Below are positions 41,519-51,305 of a stretch of 64,000 nucleotides of DNA, in pieces. Position 1 is the stretch's first letter, and each line of letters begins with the position of its first letter. This DNA comes from Verrucomicrobiales bacterium (lineage in GTDB: Bacteria > Verrucomicrobiota > Verrucomicrobiia > Verrucomicrobiales > DEV007), in the NCBI GenBank assembly GCA_016795505.1, contig JAEUHH010000006.1, forward strand, positions 24,509 to 88,508. Reading direction: 5' to 3'. The notes under the pieces are model-generated. The model ran no database searches and was not told the origin of the DNA. It worked only from the letters and a program-made list of their open reading frames with translations. The position numbers and the translations under genes are program-made.

Positions 41519-42229
41519 TCAGTCAAACGCCTCTGGATTGAGCAGCTTTTTCACATCGTCCATGGTGCGGACGGTGTCCTTGTAAAAGCCCAGCTCGCTC
41601 TGGGACACGCCGGTCGCGACGGCGGCATTCTCCTGGGCCCGGGTGCCTTGGCGATGCGAACTCGTCCGGTAGGAGGTGTGGCTGCTTTCGCGGGCCGCCT
41701 CGGAGCGGAAGGGATTGAGACCGGAAAGAAAACCCGCTTCCTTCCCGTCCGAACGGGAAACGCGGCCCGTCTCGGAGGCCCGTTGGTCATCGAAGGCGCC
41801 CTCCCGAGCCGCCCCGATGCCGCGGGCTTCCTCGGTTCGGTATTGCTGCCGCTCCAGATACTCCGGGGTGCGAAAGAGCTCGGTCTCCACCTCGCGTTTC
41901 GAGAGGCGCGCGCCCTTTTTCTTGAAGTCGCGGCCCTTGTCCACGGTCTCGCCGGCGTAGAGGTTGGCGTCCTTTTCGTTCTTCGGCCGGATCTGGCCGG
42001 TCTCATCGATGCCCCAGCCGGATTCGGCATAGCGGGAGCGGATTTCCTTGGAATCATCTCCCCCGCCGGCACCCCCGCCACCCCAGGCTTTTTCATCAAT
42101 GCCGAAGCGCGTCCGGACGGCACTTTTGGCTTCCCGCTGGGTGGCACAGGACGTGAGAAGAAGGCTGACGACGCCCGCCGCCACCAATCCCCAGCCATTC
42201 CAAGCCATGCCGCGTGTCCTCATGTTCAT
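41519..42229 (-). CDS. Lipoprotein of unknown function
   Basis: A 236-residue lipoprotein: the signal MNMRTRGMAWNGWGLVAAG leads to the lipobox LTSC (Cys about residue 28). After a Gly-rich spacer the sequence is charged and polar, with repeated RTPEYLER- and QRASETGR-like stretches, and no recognised domain. Its ATG overlaps the stop codon of the preceding TPR gene (ATGA, 42226-42229), a sign of translational coupling. A structural envelope role is possible. An alternative start is at 42208. Confidence 0.75.
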   Translation of the reverse strand: MNMRTRGMAWNGWGLVAAGVVSLLLTSCATQREAKSAVRTRFGIDEKAWGGGGAGGGDDSKEIRSRYAESGWGIDETGQIRPKNEKDANLYAGETVDKGRDFKKKGARLSKREVETELFRTPEYLERQQYRTEEARGIGAAREGAFDDQRASETGRVSRSDGKEAGFLSGLNPFRSEAARESSHTSYRTSSHRQGTRAQENAAVATGVSQSELGFYKDTVRTMDDVKKLLNPEAFD

Positions 42230-45200
42230 TGGGCGCCGCCAGTTTCGGCACTCTGGCGCAATTCGTCCAGTCGGACTTGCAAGCCCGGCGGGAGATGCAG
42301 CCGCGCGGTGCGGGCCGGAATCTCCGAGAGTCGACCCCAGGCCCGGTAGAGTTCAAAAAGGATATCCGGCTCGGTGCCGATCGATTTCTGAAAGGCGGGC
42401 GCCAGCAGGCGCTCGGCACGCTGAAAATCTCCCTGATCGATGAGATAACGCGCGTGGGCCTGGAGGAACTCGTTGTGCTCCCAGGTGAGTCTCCTGATGG
42501 TGCCCTGATAGGCATCGAACAAGGCGCCGGCGAGGTCGGCAAAGCCGGCTTTGGCAAATTCGACGGGCAGGGGCCAGCGTTCGTTGAAGGCCGTGACGGC
42601 CCGCCGGCGGGGCATGAATTGTTGGAAACCGTCCGTTCGGGCCTCGCGCAACAGACGGGCCTGCACCTCGGCCGCCCTGACCCGGTCGCCCAACTGCCCG
42701 AAAAGGCGGATCTGCCGGATCTCCTCGCCTTCGCACAGGGTGCTGGCCGGGCCCGCGCGCCGGGTGAGCCAGCGTCGGCTCTCGGCAATGCCCGGATCGC
42801 CGAACCGGGGCATCAGCTCGATGGCCAAGTCCCGCTCGGCCGGGGAGAAGGCCGCCCAGACGGCCGGCTCGTAAGCTTTGCCGGCCTCGCCTCCATTCAG
42901 CCACCACAGCGCGGCTCCCGCCGCCAGCCGGGTTCGCGGCGACGAGGCAAACGGGTTCAGCAGATCCACCCACGCACCCACCGTGGCCGGATCGCCCTGA
43001 CGCGGCAGTTGCAGGGCCACTTCGTCAATCCAGGCCCGCAGCGCCGGCTCGTCGACGGGAAGATTTTCCATCAACGTAAGCAGATCGGGAGCCACGGCGG
43101 CCGGACCGTCGCCCGCCCGGAGCCGATGGCCGACCAGATCGGTGAGCAGGGCGACGCGGTCGTTCGCCTCGGTCAACCGGTCGCGCGCGGCGAGCAGGAG
43201 CACGCCACGACCTTCCGCCACCGCGCCGGCCTGGAACAAAAAGCCCGCCAGATCGCGGAGCAGGCGCAGATCGCCGTAAGCCCCCGCCGTCCGCGCGAGA
43301 TCGCTGATGGCGGCGCGGTCGGGGGGCGTCGCCGTCGCGTGAATCGATGCCAGTTGCCGGATCGCCTCCACCTCGGCGATGGCCTGCTGCTGGTCCAGAG
43401 CGATGCCCGAGAGCCACTCCACCGCAGCCGCGCGATCCCCGCGACGGAGGGCGGCCCGACCGGCGAGGAGACGCTCTTCCTTGGTGATCCGACCCGAGTT
43501 GCGCAGGTGGGTCAGCACCCGCAACACAGCCTCATCGTTGCCCCGGCGCTCATGGGCCCGGACGAGGGCACTCTGATAGAAAACCGCCTGATCCAAGGCC
43601 TCCACCGGCACGGGACCTGCCGGCGGATGGCCCGGCTTGGGACCGCCGGGACCCATCGCCCGGGCCGTCAGCGTCTCAATGTCCCCGGCCATGAGAAGGA
43701 ATTCCGCATGCTGGCGATAGATGTAATCGGGCGTCATGCCGGCCGGCTGTCGCCGCTCCCCGGAGAGATAGGCGGCGATCACGTCCAGCGCCGCACGATG
43801 GTCGCGGGATTTCAGACAGGCACTGAAGAAACCCCGCGCCGGAGAGATTTCGTCGGGACTTTCCTCCAGCGACAGCCGGTAGATCGGGATCGACTCCCGG
43901 TGCAATCCCCTCGCCTCCAGAGTCCGGGCCAGTTGCAGGCGACTGCCGGCATCGCGCAGCCGGGCATAGAGGAAACTCAGCTCACGCTCCCGCTCCGCCG
44001 GGGTCATCGACTCCAGCAACCAGCAGACGCGCTCGGTCTCGAACTGCTCGTACTGGCTGACGGCCTCGACATTGCCGGGATCGGCGACCAGTTCGGGATC
44101 CATCGCCCGGAACAGCGCCACCGCATCGACCGTCGCGGGCCGGCGAGCGGCCAGGGCATTGAGCACCCGCTCCAGTTGCGCCCAGCTTTCCATCTGGGGA
44201 AAGCTCTCCCCCTGATCGGCCTTTTTGCTCGGCCGTCCCCGGTCGAGCAGCCGCGCGACCAACTCGCGGATCGCCCTGTTGGCGGCGTCTCCATCGCCTG
44301 CGACGAGGGCCAGCAGGGCACGCCCCTCCAGCCGCGACTCATCGGTGACGGCGGGATGGCTTTCGATGCGGCGGCTCAGCCCGGCGAGCAGGGACTCACG
44401 CTCGGCGGCGGATTCGAGGTCATGGAACCGCTCCGAGACCGCCTGATGGAAGTAGTAGGGCAACCCGGAGAACTGACGCGGCTGCAAGGTGTCCACGCAC
44501 CGCCGCAGCCACTCGCTGCGCTCGGCATCCAAGCCGAGACGACCCGCCACCTGAGCGAGATCGAGCATGAGAGCGACATATTCGTCGGGTGCCCGGTCCA
44601 CCAGCAACCGGCCCACCGCCAATGCCAGGGCGTCGCGGCCGGAATCGCGGATCGATTCGAACAAAAAGGCACCCACCTCGGGCGTCAGCCTCCATTCCGC
44701 GACGAGAGCTTCGACATTCGCGGCCAGCAGCGGGTCAATGCCCCCCTCCCGCGACTCGGCGAGGATGGCCAGCAGGGCCAGGAGCGGAAAAACCCGCCGG
44801 CTGACTCCGCCCGGCTGGGATCCGGCCGGCTCCGCGGCGGACCAGGCCATCAGCGCACCGGCCTCGCCGACCTGCAGCGCCACGACACTGAACAGGAAGC
44901 GATCGAGAGGCCGCTCCAGGCCCGGCAGCATCTTCTGCATCTGCGCCACCGTCTCGGGGCCGGCGCCGGCATACCGAAAAGCCCAGAGTCGTTCAGTCGG
45001 ACTGATGTCGGCCGCCTCCTGCCATCGTTTCACCCACGCCGCCCGCCCGGCCGCGTCGCGACCGTGGAGCAGGGCCGCCTCCTCGATCGCCCGGAGCCGG
45101 ATCTCGCGGGGCTTGCCGGGCGTGCGGGTGAACTCCGGGCGCGATTTCTCCAGCCAGTCGACGAGCACCTCCTGAGTGTCCGGATCGAGGTGGGGGTAGT

Positions 45201-48200
45201 CGCTGATGGCCCGCAGCATCTCCGCCTGACTGCCGACGCGTTCGTTTGGATTGCCGCTGCCCGGGTCGCCGGTGCGCCGCTTGGTATTGCCTGCCGTGGT
45301 GAGATAAGGCCACAGGCTGGTGGCATTGCCCCCCTGGGCAGGCAGCGCGGCTTCGCGGGTCTCCTCGATCGCCTTTTCAAAGGCCGTCAGGGCCTGGTCG
45401 GGCCGATCCAGCTCATTCAGCACCAAACCGTAGTCGAGCCACGATGCCGCATCCCACGGCCGCAGCGAGGTCAGCCGGGCGAGCACCCGCTCGGCCTCCG
45501 ACCAGCGGCCGGAGCCCTGATAGCGGCGGGACAGTTGGGTGAGGAAATCGGCATCCTGGGTGAACTTGCTCTCCAACCGCTCACGGATCTGGTCGGACTC
45601 GCCGACGCGCAGGTCGCGCTCGAGCATTTCGACGAGAGACTGCCAGGTCTCCGGGCTGGCGTCGCCCTCGTTCAGGGCAATCATCTGGCGCCGGTAGTAG
45701 ATGGCCGCCTTCAGATCCTTCGTCAGGCCGGCCAGCTCGCCCAACTCATCCAGCATCTCGCGGTCCTGGCCCGCCATGTAGTAGGCGCGCTTCATGGCCT
45801 GAAAGGCGGCCGCGTAATCGCCCTGAGCCCGGTGGATGCGGGACAGCGCCTCCGGGAAAAAGGCCTCGAAGGGGTTCTGCTGAGCCATTTCCTGATACTG
45901 CTGGGCCATCCAGGTCAGCAGGAAATGCCGGTTGGCAATGGAAAGCTGGGAATCGAACTCTTTGCGCCGCTGGATCGGATCGGTCTCGCGCCGGATCAGA
46001 TCCATCTGGGCCTTCAACGCCTCCTCATGCCGCCCCAGCTCGACGAGGGTGTTGGAAAGTTGCTTGATGATGTTCCGCTTCTCGAACAAATCGGCCCGCC
46101 GGTAGGCCTCCTGCCAGATGGCGACCTGGCTGTCGGCACGGCCCTGTTTCTGGTAGAGCGAGGCGAGGATCTTCAGCGTGTTCAGGGAAGCGTCGGGACT
46201 TTTCGCCATTTCCTCCAGCTCCCGGACCGCCTCGTCCTCGTAGCCGAGGGAAAAGCGCACTTCGGCCCGGCGCTGCCGGTAGTCGGCGGCATTCTCGGGG
46301 TCGATGCGCGTCAGCGTCTCGAGCTGGCGGGCCATCATTGGCAATTGCTCGTACAGCTCGGCCACGGAGAGGAGCAGCTTCTCCACCTCGACCACGGGCT
46401 CCTCGCCCGCCACGGCGCGGGCCGAGTTCAGTTGATGGCTCGCCTCGGGGTTGTCCTGCAGCTTGATCGCCCACCAGCCGGCCCGGTAGCGGGTCGCCAC
46501 GGTGTTCTCCTTCTCGGCGGTTGCCTTGATCTTTTCGAAGTAGGCGGTGAGCTGGCGCGGCGGGGGATCGTCGGCTGCCCGGTTGCCGGAACTCGCCGCG
46601 ATGGCCGCTGCCCGGTACTGCTCCAAGGTCTGAATGGGGCCGGTCAGGGGTGCCGGCGCCGCACCCGGCTGCGGGGCCGGCGTCGTGTTCTCGTCCGTCT
46701 GCCCGCGCAGCAGGCTGAACATCCGCTGATCGATGTCCGTGCGCGCCTTGATGTCGGACGATTTTTCCCAGACCTCTTCAAAGACGGCGAGCGCGTCGTC
46801 GATCCGCTTCTGATCGATGAAAATCTCCGCCCGCCGCAACCGGAACTCCAGATTCTCCGGAGCCAGGGCGATGGCCTCGTCGATCGCGGTCAGAGCCGCC
46901 TCGAGCAGGTCCAGTTCCCGAAAGGCGGCGGTGACTTCGGCAAGCCGCGCGGCTTTCAGGACGCTGGAGCCCTCGGCCTCGGCCACATAGTCGCGCAAAG
47001 TCTGCTCGGCCTGCTTCGAGCGGCCCCGTTCCCGGAAAAACCGGGCCAGCTCCATCGGTGCGGCCTCGCTGTCGCCGCCGGCGAGCATCTTGCCCTTGTC
47101 TCCGGCCAGCAACCGCTCCACCAAGCCGTCCAGATAGTGCTCGCGGGCAAAGGACAGCACCGACTGCAAGGCCGCCGTCTCCAGGCCGGGCCATTTTTTC
47201 AGAAATTCGTCCAGAATGCCCTCGGCCGCCTCGCGTCCCTCCAGATTCAGCGCCACCCGGCTGCGCAGCAGCGTCAGGGAGAGCGGCGCCTCGGCCTGGG
47301 CGGCGATGAGCCGGTCCAGTGTCTCCGCGGCCGCTTCGTAGTGGTCGTTCCGCATCCGGATGTCCACCAGCCGGAGCTGATAGTCGGCATTGTCCGGTAC
47401 CAGAGCGGCCAGACGCGCCGCCCACTCCTCCTCGCCGGCGGGGTCGGCGGTGAGGCGGTGAAATTCGGCCATCAGATGCACCGCCTGCTCGGAGGGGTTC
47501 GGCTGGCTGGCGGCTTTTTCCAACTGGCCCGCCAACTCGGGCAGCCGATCGAAGCGCTCGTGCAGCCGGACCAGCCGTTCAAAGAGCGCCGCATACTCAT
47601 GATGTTGGAAATGCAGCACCGCCATGGCATCGCGCAGCGCCACCGAGGCGGCCTCGAAATCGCCGACGAACTCGTGAAGCCGGGCGAGGGAATTCAGCGC
47701 ATTGAGCCGGGCCTCTGGATCGCTCGTCTGGGCCAGCCCCTTCAGCGCGGCAGTGGCATCGTCGGCGCGGCCGGCTTCGATCAGCAGCGCGACGATCTCG
47801 CTGCGCAGGGCGACATTCCCGGGCCAGGCGGCGATCAACTCATTCCAGATCCGGGCCGCCTCGTCGATCTGGCCCGTCTCCTTGAGCATGGCGGCCTGGC
47901 GCAGGCGGAAGGCGGCGCCATCCTCGGTGCCGATGGGCGTTTTCTCGGCGAGCCGGTTGTACAGCGCGAGGGCTTTGGCGGACCGCTTTTGTTGATCGGA
48001 GATCTCCGCCGCGCCGCGAAGGGCATGGAAATCGTCGGGCGCCGTCTCCAGGATCGCGCTGTAGATGTCGCGGGCCTCGTCGAGCCGTTCGGCTTTTCTC
48101 AGCAGATGAGCAAACAGGGTCTGAACGACGATGGAACCCTGTTGCATCGAAGCCTGCTTGAAGTAGTCGACCAGCAGGGCGGTCTGGCCCCGTTTTTCGT

Positions 48201-48477
48201 AGAGGCCCCAGAGCAGGTCGAGCACATTGCCGTATTCGGGATTTTGTTCCAGCAGGCGGATGTAGTGGTTCGCGAGCCGTGTGTCCGACTCCGTCCACTC
48301 GGCGGCGGCGGCAGTGGCGGCACCCGCCTGGGCGGGGGTTTCCGCGGCCGCTTTGGCCGGCTCCTGCTGGGCATCGGCCGGACCGGCGAGCCCCGCGGCG
48401 ATGATCGGGATGACCCAGCGGTGGCCGCTACGGGAGGCCATGGCCGGTGGTCCGGATCTGCGGGAAAGAGGGCGCAT
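42226..48477 (-). CDS. Giant exported TPR protein
   Basis: A 2083-residue protein with a signal peptide (WVIPIIAAGLAGPADAQQ, cleaved near residue 37) and then TPR-like helical repeats through most of its length. Typical units are LLRKAERLDEARDIYSAILE, LAGLTKDLKAAIYYRRQMIA and YGLVLNELDRPDQALTAFEK. There is no catalytic motif. Such large TPR arrays serve as scaffolds, for example in outer-membrane or cell-surface assemblies. The ATG at 48477 is used; one at 48441 would also leave a complete signal peptide. The gene is coupled by a 4-bp overlap to the downstream lipoprotein. Bases 48103-48153 match the 51-bp repeat pattern in the core. Confidence 0.85.
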   Translation of the reverse strand: MRPLSRRSGPPAMASRSGHRWVIPIIAAGLAGPADAQQEPAKAAAETPAQAGAATAAAAEWTESDTRLANHYIRLLEQNPEYGNVLDLLWGLYEKRGQTALLVDYFKQASMQQGSIVVQTLFAHLLRKAERLDEARDIYSAILETAPDDFHALRGAAEISDQQKRSAKALALYNRLAEKTPIGTEDGAAFRLRQAAMLKETGQIDEAARIWNELIAAWPGNVALRSEIVALLIEAGRADDATAALKGLAQTSDPEARLNALNSLARLHEFVGDFEAASVALRDAMAVLHFQHHEYAALFERLVRLHERFDRLPELAGQLEKAASQPNPSEQAVHLMAEFHRLTADPAGEEEWAARLAALVPDNADYQLRLVDIRMRNDHYEAAAETLDRLIAAQAEAPLSLTLLRSRVALNLEGREAAEGILDEFLKKWPGLETAALQSVLSFAREHYLDGLVERLLAGDKGKMLAGGDSEAAPMELARFFRERGRSKQAEQTLRDYVAEAEGSSVLKAARLAEVTAAFRELDLLEAALTAIDEAIALAPENLEFRLRRAEIFIDQKRIDDALAVFEEVWEKSSDIKARTDIDQRMFSLLRGQTDENTTPAPQPGAAPAPLTGPIQTLEQYRAAAIAASSGNRAADDPPPRQLTAYFEKIKATAEKENTVATRYRAGWWAIKLQDNPEASHQLNSARAVAGEEPVVEVEKLLLSVAELYEQLPMMARQLETLTRIDPENAADYRQRRAEVRFSLGYEDEAVRELEEMAKSPDASLNTLKILASLYQKQGRADSQVAIWQEAYRRADLFEKRNIIKQLSNTLVELGRHEEALKAQMDLIRRETDPIQRRKEFDSQLSIANRHFLLTWMAQQYQEMAQQNPFEAFFPEALSRIHRAQGDYAAAFQAMKRAYYMAGQDREMLDELGELAGLTKDLKAAIYYRRQMIALNEGDASPETWQSLVEMLERDLRVGESDQIRERLESKFTQDADFLTQLSRRYQGSGRWSEAERVLARLTSLRPWDAASWLDYGLVLNELDRPDQALTAFEKAIEETREAALPAQGGNATSLWPYLTTAGNTKRRTGDPGSGNPNERVGSQAEMLRAISDYPHLDPDTQEVLVDWLEKSRPEFTRTPGKPREIRLRAIEEAALLHGRDAAGRAAWVKRWQEAADISPTERLWAFRYAGAGPETVAQMQKMLPGLERPLDRFLFSVVALQVGEAGALMAWSAAEPAGSQPGGVSRRVFPLLALLAILAESREGGIDPLLAANVEALVAEWRLTPEVGAFLFESIRDSGRDALALAVGRLLVDRAPDEYVALMLDLAQVAGRLGLDAERSEWLRRCVDTLQPRQFSGLPYYFHQAVSERFHDLESAAERESLLAGLSRRIESHPAVTDESRLEGRALLALVAGDGDAANRAIRELVARLLDRGRPSKKADQGESFPQMESWAQLERVLNALAARRPATVDAVALFRAMDPELVADPGNVEAVSQYEQFETERVCWLLESMTPAERERELSFLYARLRDAGSRLQLARTLEARGLHRESIPIYRLSLEESPDEISPARGFFSACLKSRDHRAALDVIAAYLSGERRQPAGMTPDYIYRQHAEFLLMAGDIETLTARAMGPGGPKPGHPPAGPVPVEALDQAVFYQSALVRAHERRGNDEAVLRVLTHLRNSGRITKEERLLAGRAALRRGDRAAAVEWLSGIALDQQQAIAEVEAIRQLASIHATATPPDRAAISDLARTAGAYGDLRLLRDLAGFLFQAGAVAEGRGVLLLAARDRLTEANDRVALLTDLVGHRLRAGDGPAAVAPDLLTLMENLPVDEPALRAWIDEVALQLPRQGDPATVGAWVDLLNPFASSPRTRLAAGAALWWLNGGEAGKAYEPAVWAAFSPAERDLAIELMPRFGDPGIAESRRWLTRRAGPASTLCEGEEIRQIRLFGQLGDRVRAAEVQARLLREARTDGFQQFMPRRRAVTAFNERWPLPVEFAKAGFADLAGALFDAYQGTIRRLTWEHNEFLQAHARYLIDQGDFQRAERLLAPAFQKSIGTEPDILFELYRAWGRLSEIPARTARLHLPPGLQVRLDELRQSAETGGAQ
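48103..48153. repeat. 51-bp element-like sequence inside the TPR gene
   Basis: The 35-bp core (48111-48145) holds AACAGGGT (48113-48120) and AACCCTGT (48135-48142), at exactly the spacing of the intergenic elements and in the inverted arrangement of copy 1. The right end reads ATCGAAGC, close to ATCGGAAA. The left end is not conserved. It lies in frame within codons for MQQGSIVVQTLF. Confidence 0.55.
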
Positions 48478-48560
48478 CAGGAAGAAAACCGACCTTACGC
48501 GCCGCGACCGGATGGGTCAACTGGCGGACATGCCCGCGCCCGCCTCGCCGGGATATCGCA

Positions 48561-49673
48561 TCAGGCCTGCGGCAGCACCAGACTGCGGGCCACTTCGCCA
48601 CGCTCAAGGGCGTCGTAGGCTTCGTTGATTTGGGACAGCGGATAGGTCCGGGTGAGCAGTGTATCGAGATCGATCCGTCCCGCCCGGTGGAGGTCGATCA
48701 GGCGCAGCAGGTCGATGCGCGGCCGGGTGGAGCCATAGATCGAGCCTTTCAGGGTCTTTTCCGCATAGACGAGGGCGTTCACATTGATCCGCGCCCGGGC
48801 ACTGGGCGGGGAAATGCCCACCACCACGCAGGTGCCGCCCTTGCGGGTGGCATCGTAGGCCTGCTCGATCGGCTCGGGCAGTCCGACGGCTTCAAACGTG
48901 TAGTCCGCCCCCAGCCCGCCGGTGAGATCCTTCACCGCCTCGACGGGATCGGCCTCGCCGGCATTCACCGCGTGGGTGGCGCCGAGGCGCCTCGCGTAGT
49001 CCAACTTCAGCGGCACCCGGTCCACCGCGACGATGGTGGTGGCACCGGCGAGTCGGGCGGTCTGGATCACGTTCAGCCCGATGCCACCCGCTCCCCACAC
49101 CGCCACGCTGCTGCCGGGAGCCACGCTGGCGGCATTCATCACCGCGCCATAGCCGGTGATCACGCCGCAGCCGATCAGCGCGGCATGCTCGAAGGAGACA
49201 TCCCGCGGGATCTTCACCACCGCCCCCTCGGGCATGGTGGAGAGCTGGGAAAAGGTCGACACCCCCGCGTAATGCAGGATGGACTGCCCGGCTGCGTCGC
49301 GAAAGCGGGTCTGGCCATCCGGCATCAGTCCGGTGAACCGCATTGCCGTGCCCACGTCGCACAGGGCCGGACGCCCGCTCAGGCAATAGCCGCAGCGCCC
49401 GCAGGACATCCGCCATATCGGGATGATGTGGTCGCCCGGCTCCACCGAGGTGACGCCTTTGCCGATCGCCTCGACGATTCCCGCCCCCTCGTGGCCGAGG
49501 ATGATGGGAGTCTTCATCGGCAGGTCGCCCTTCATCACATGGAGATCGCTGTGACACACGCCCGCAGCCTGCATCCGCACCTGCACCTCGCCCGGACCGG
49601 GTGGCAGGACCTCGACGGTTTCGATGCGGAGGGGTTCCTGCGATTGGCGGAGGACGGCGGCGAGGGCTTGCAT
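48561..49673 (-). CDS. Zinc-dependent alcohol dehydrogenase
   Basis: A 370-residue medium-chain dehydrogenase. Catalytic-zinc ligands are in AGVCHSDLH, GHEGAGIVE and LIGCGVITGYGAV; the structural-zinc cysteines are in CGRCGYCLSGRPALC; the Rossmann motif is VWGAGGIGLNVIQTA. This is the class III/NDMA-dependent-like layout, with probable NAD(P)-linked oxidation of alcohols or hydroxymethyl-thiol adducts; the substrate is uncertain. It is divergent from the exported His/Ser-rich protein across a 182-bp AT-rich spacer. Confidence 0.9.
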   Translation of the reverse strand: MQALAAVLRQSQEPLRIETVEVLPPGPGEVQVRMQAAGVCHSDLHVMKGDLPMKTPIILGHEGAGIVEAIGKGVTSVEPGDHIIPIWRMSCGRCGYCLSGRPALCDVGTAMRFTGLMPDGQTRFRDAAGQSILHYAGVSTFSQLSTMPEGAVVKIPRDVSFEHAALIGCGVITGYGAVMNAASVAPGSSVAVWGAGGIGLNVIQTARLAGATTIVAVDRVPLKLDYARRLGATHAVNAGEADPVEAVKDLTGGLGADYTFEAVGLPEPIEQAYDATRKGGTCVVVGISPPSARARINVNALVYAEKTLKGSIYGSTRPRIDLLRLIDLHRAGRIDLDTLLTRTYPLSQINEAYDALERGEVARSLVLPQA

Positions 49674-49855
49674 GGTCGGAAACGGGAGGGGCGGAGCTTT
49701 GTCCCTACCTCACCGTCCCGCACGGATCGGGGCAAGGAAAAAAAATTTTAGATTTCCGGGCTCGTCACTGCATAGCGGCGGGGACGGCTTCGTCATCCTC
49801 CCTGTCACCACCCGGCGATCTGTCGAATCACCCACCCCTAACACCCACCGAAATC

Positions 49856-50248
49856 ATGAATCGTCGTTCCTTCAAGTCCCTCCTCCTCGCCGGCGTCGCC
49901 CTCGTCGCGACCGCCTTCACCTTCGCCCCGGCTCCGGCCGAGGCGGGTTCCAGTTGCCGTTCCGCGGGTCGCTGCGGCTCCTGCGGCGTCTCCCTGCGTC
50001 AGGAACTCTCCTTCACCGGCTGCTACGACCGCTGCGGCAACCCGATCTACCGCTGGGTCACGGTCTCCCACTCCTGCCGCGGCAGTCACCACGGCCACAG
50101 CCACGGCTACAGCAGCCGGAGCTACCGGGACTATGGCTACCGCTCCAGCAGCACCCACAGCTACTCCCGCTCCTACGGCTATCCGTCGTCCGGCTTTTCC
50201 ATCAGCATCAACCGGGGCTACCCGGTGAGCCGCTACGGTTGCCGGTGA
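49856..50248 (+). CDS. Exported Ser/Tyr/His-rich small protein
   Basis: A 130-residue protein with a signal peptide (MNRRSFKSLLLAGVALVATA, cleaved after PAPAEA). The mature part has six cysteines in its first half (SSCRSAGRCGSCG, GCYDRCGNPI), then HHGHSHGYSSRSYRDYGYRS and more Ser/Tyr/Arg-rich sequence. The cysteines suggest disulfides and the histidines possible metal binding, but no family was recognised. The start at MNRRSFK is chosen because it begins the signal peptide. Confidence 0.75.
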   Translation: MNRRSFKSLLLAGVALVATAFTFAPAPAEAGSSCRSAGRCGSCGVSLRQELSFTGCYDRCGNPIYRWVTVSHSCRGSHHGHSHGYSSRSYRDYGYRSSSTHSYSRSYGYPSSGFSISINRGYPVSRYGCR

Positions 50249-50410
50249 TTTCCGACCGGAGCCACCCGTTTCATTCGTTCGAGACTCCCTCCCCCCAAAC
50301 AACGATCGGACCGACGTGTCCGATTCCCCGACGGCCGCGATGCCCCGCTTCTGGTGGCTCGCGGCCGTTCTCTTAGGGGAAAAATGCCGGTCACTGCCCG
50401 CGGGCCGGCA

Positions 50411-50866
50411 TCAGCGCCGATTGAAACGGGAGATTTCCCGGTCGGTCTCGCGTTGCTGGACCCGCTTTTTCAGATCCTCGCGCTGATCGACGAAATTCTT
50501 CCCTTTCCCGGCTCCGATCTCGACCTTCACCCGGCCGTTTTTCCAATACAGACGCAGCGCCGGCAGGGAACTGCCCTTGATCTCATTCGCAGTGCGGATC
50601 TTGGCGATCTCGCGTCGGTGCAGCAGGAGCTTGCGGGGCCGGCGCGCCTCATGTTGCTCGTGGCTGGCGCTTTCCCATGGCTGGATGTCGCAATTGTAGA
50701 GCCACACTTCGCCATTCTCGACCCGGGCAAAGGCATCGCGCAGATTCACCTTCCCGGCCCGGATCGACTTCACCTCGGTGCCGCGCAGGGCCATGCCCGC
50801 CTCCCAGGTGTCGCCGATGTGGAAGTCGCGGCGCGCCTGTCGGTTGGTGGCGATGTCTTGACTCAT
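50411..50866 (-). CDS. smpB: SsrA-binding protein SmpB
   Basis: A 151-residue SmpB, partner of tmRNA in ribosome rescue. Recognised segments are TNRQARRDFHIGDTWEAGM, LRGTEVKSIRAGKVNLRDAF, YNCDIQPWESASHE and the basic C-terminal tail. No tmRNA gene was recognised in the window. It lies downstream of rpoZ on the same strand. Confidence 0.96.
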   Translation of the reverse strand: MSQDIATNRQARRDFHIGDTWEAGMALRGTEVKSIRAGKVNLRDAFARVENGEVWLYNCDIQPWESASHEQHEARRPRKLLLHRREIAKIRTANEIKGSSLPALRLYWKNGRVKVEIGAGKGKNFVDQREDLKKRVQQRETDREISRFNRR

Positions 50867-50959
50867 GACGGCGAGCCGGGAGCGACGCCCGGTTGGCTCC
50901 GGGGTGCCGGTGAAGCGACTGGCGACTGCATGGGCCGTTCGCCGGGCGGATCGGAACGA

Positions 50960-51169
50960 TCAAGCGCCCGCGCCATCCGGAAACTCGGGAGCGATCTTGC
51001 CCTCGATGATTTCCTTGAGCGCGATATCCGCCGCGCCCATCCGGGGCTCGACCTGGACGAGGGCGGACCGGCCCTGATTCAGCTGTTTCACGCGACGGGA
51101 AACCAGATTGATCAGGAGGGGCGGTTCGGTGATGACTTTGGACGCGGCTTCGACTAGATCGCTTCTCAT
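50960..51169 (-). CDS. rpoZ: RNA polymerase omega subunit
   Basis: A 69-residue protein starting MRSDLVEAASKVITEPPLL and containing INLVSRRVKQLNQGRSALV and IALKEIIEGKIAPEF, the omega pattern of a helix with RRxKQL followed by ALKEIxEGKI. It helps fold beta'. The start at 51169 is chosen over 51250 because the family similarity begins there and an AAGGGA ribosome binding site precedes it. It lies between rpsT and smpB. Confidence 0.8.
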   Translation of the reverse strand: MRSDLVEAASKVITEPPLLINLVSRRVKQLNQGRSALVQVEPRMGAADIALKEIIEGKIAPEFPDGAGA

Positions 51170-51305
51170 GACGGTGGTTCCCTTGCCCCGGTCAGGCTGG
51201 CGCGGAGTCGAGGCTGTGCCAGGGAAGGCGACAATGTTCGAGGCGGCCATGGTCCGGGGAGTGGATGGTGGGTGACAACAACAAGACTGGCGGCAGAGGT
51301 CTATC

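Noticed and set aside
42214..48618. A 2134-codon open frame opposite the giant TPR gene
   Set aside because: It is a GC-driven shadow. The minus-strand frame has a signal peptide, TPR repeats and a coupled downstream gene; the plus-strand frame has none.
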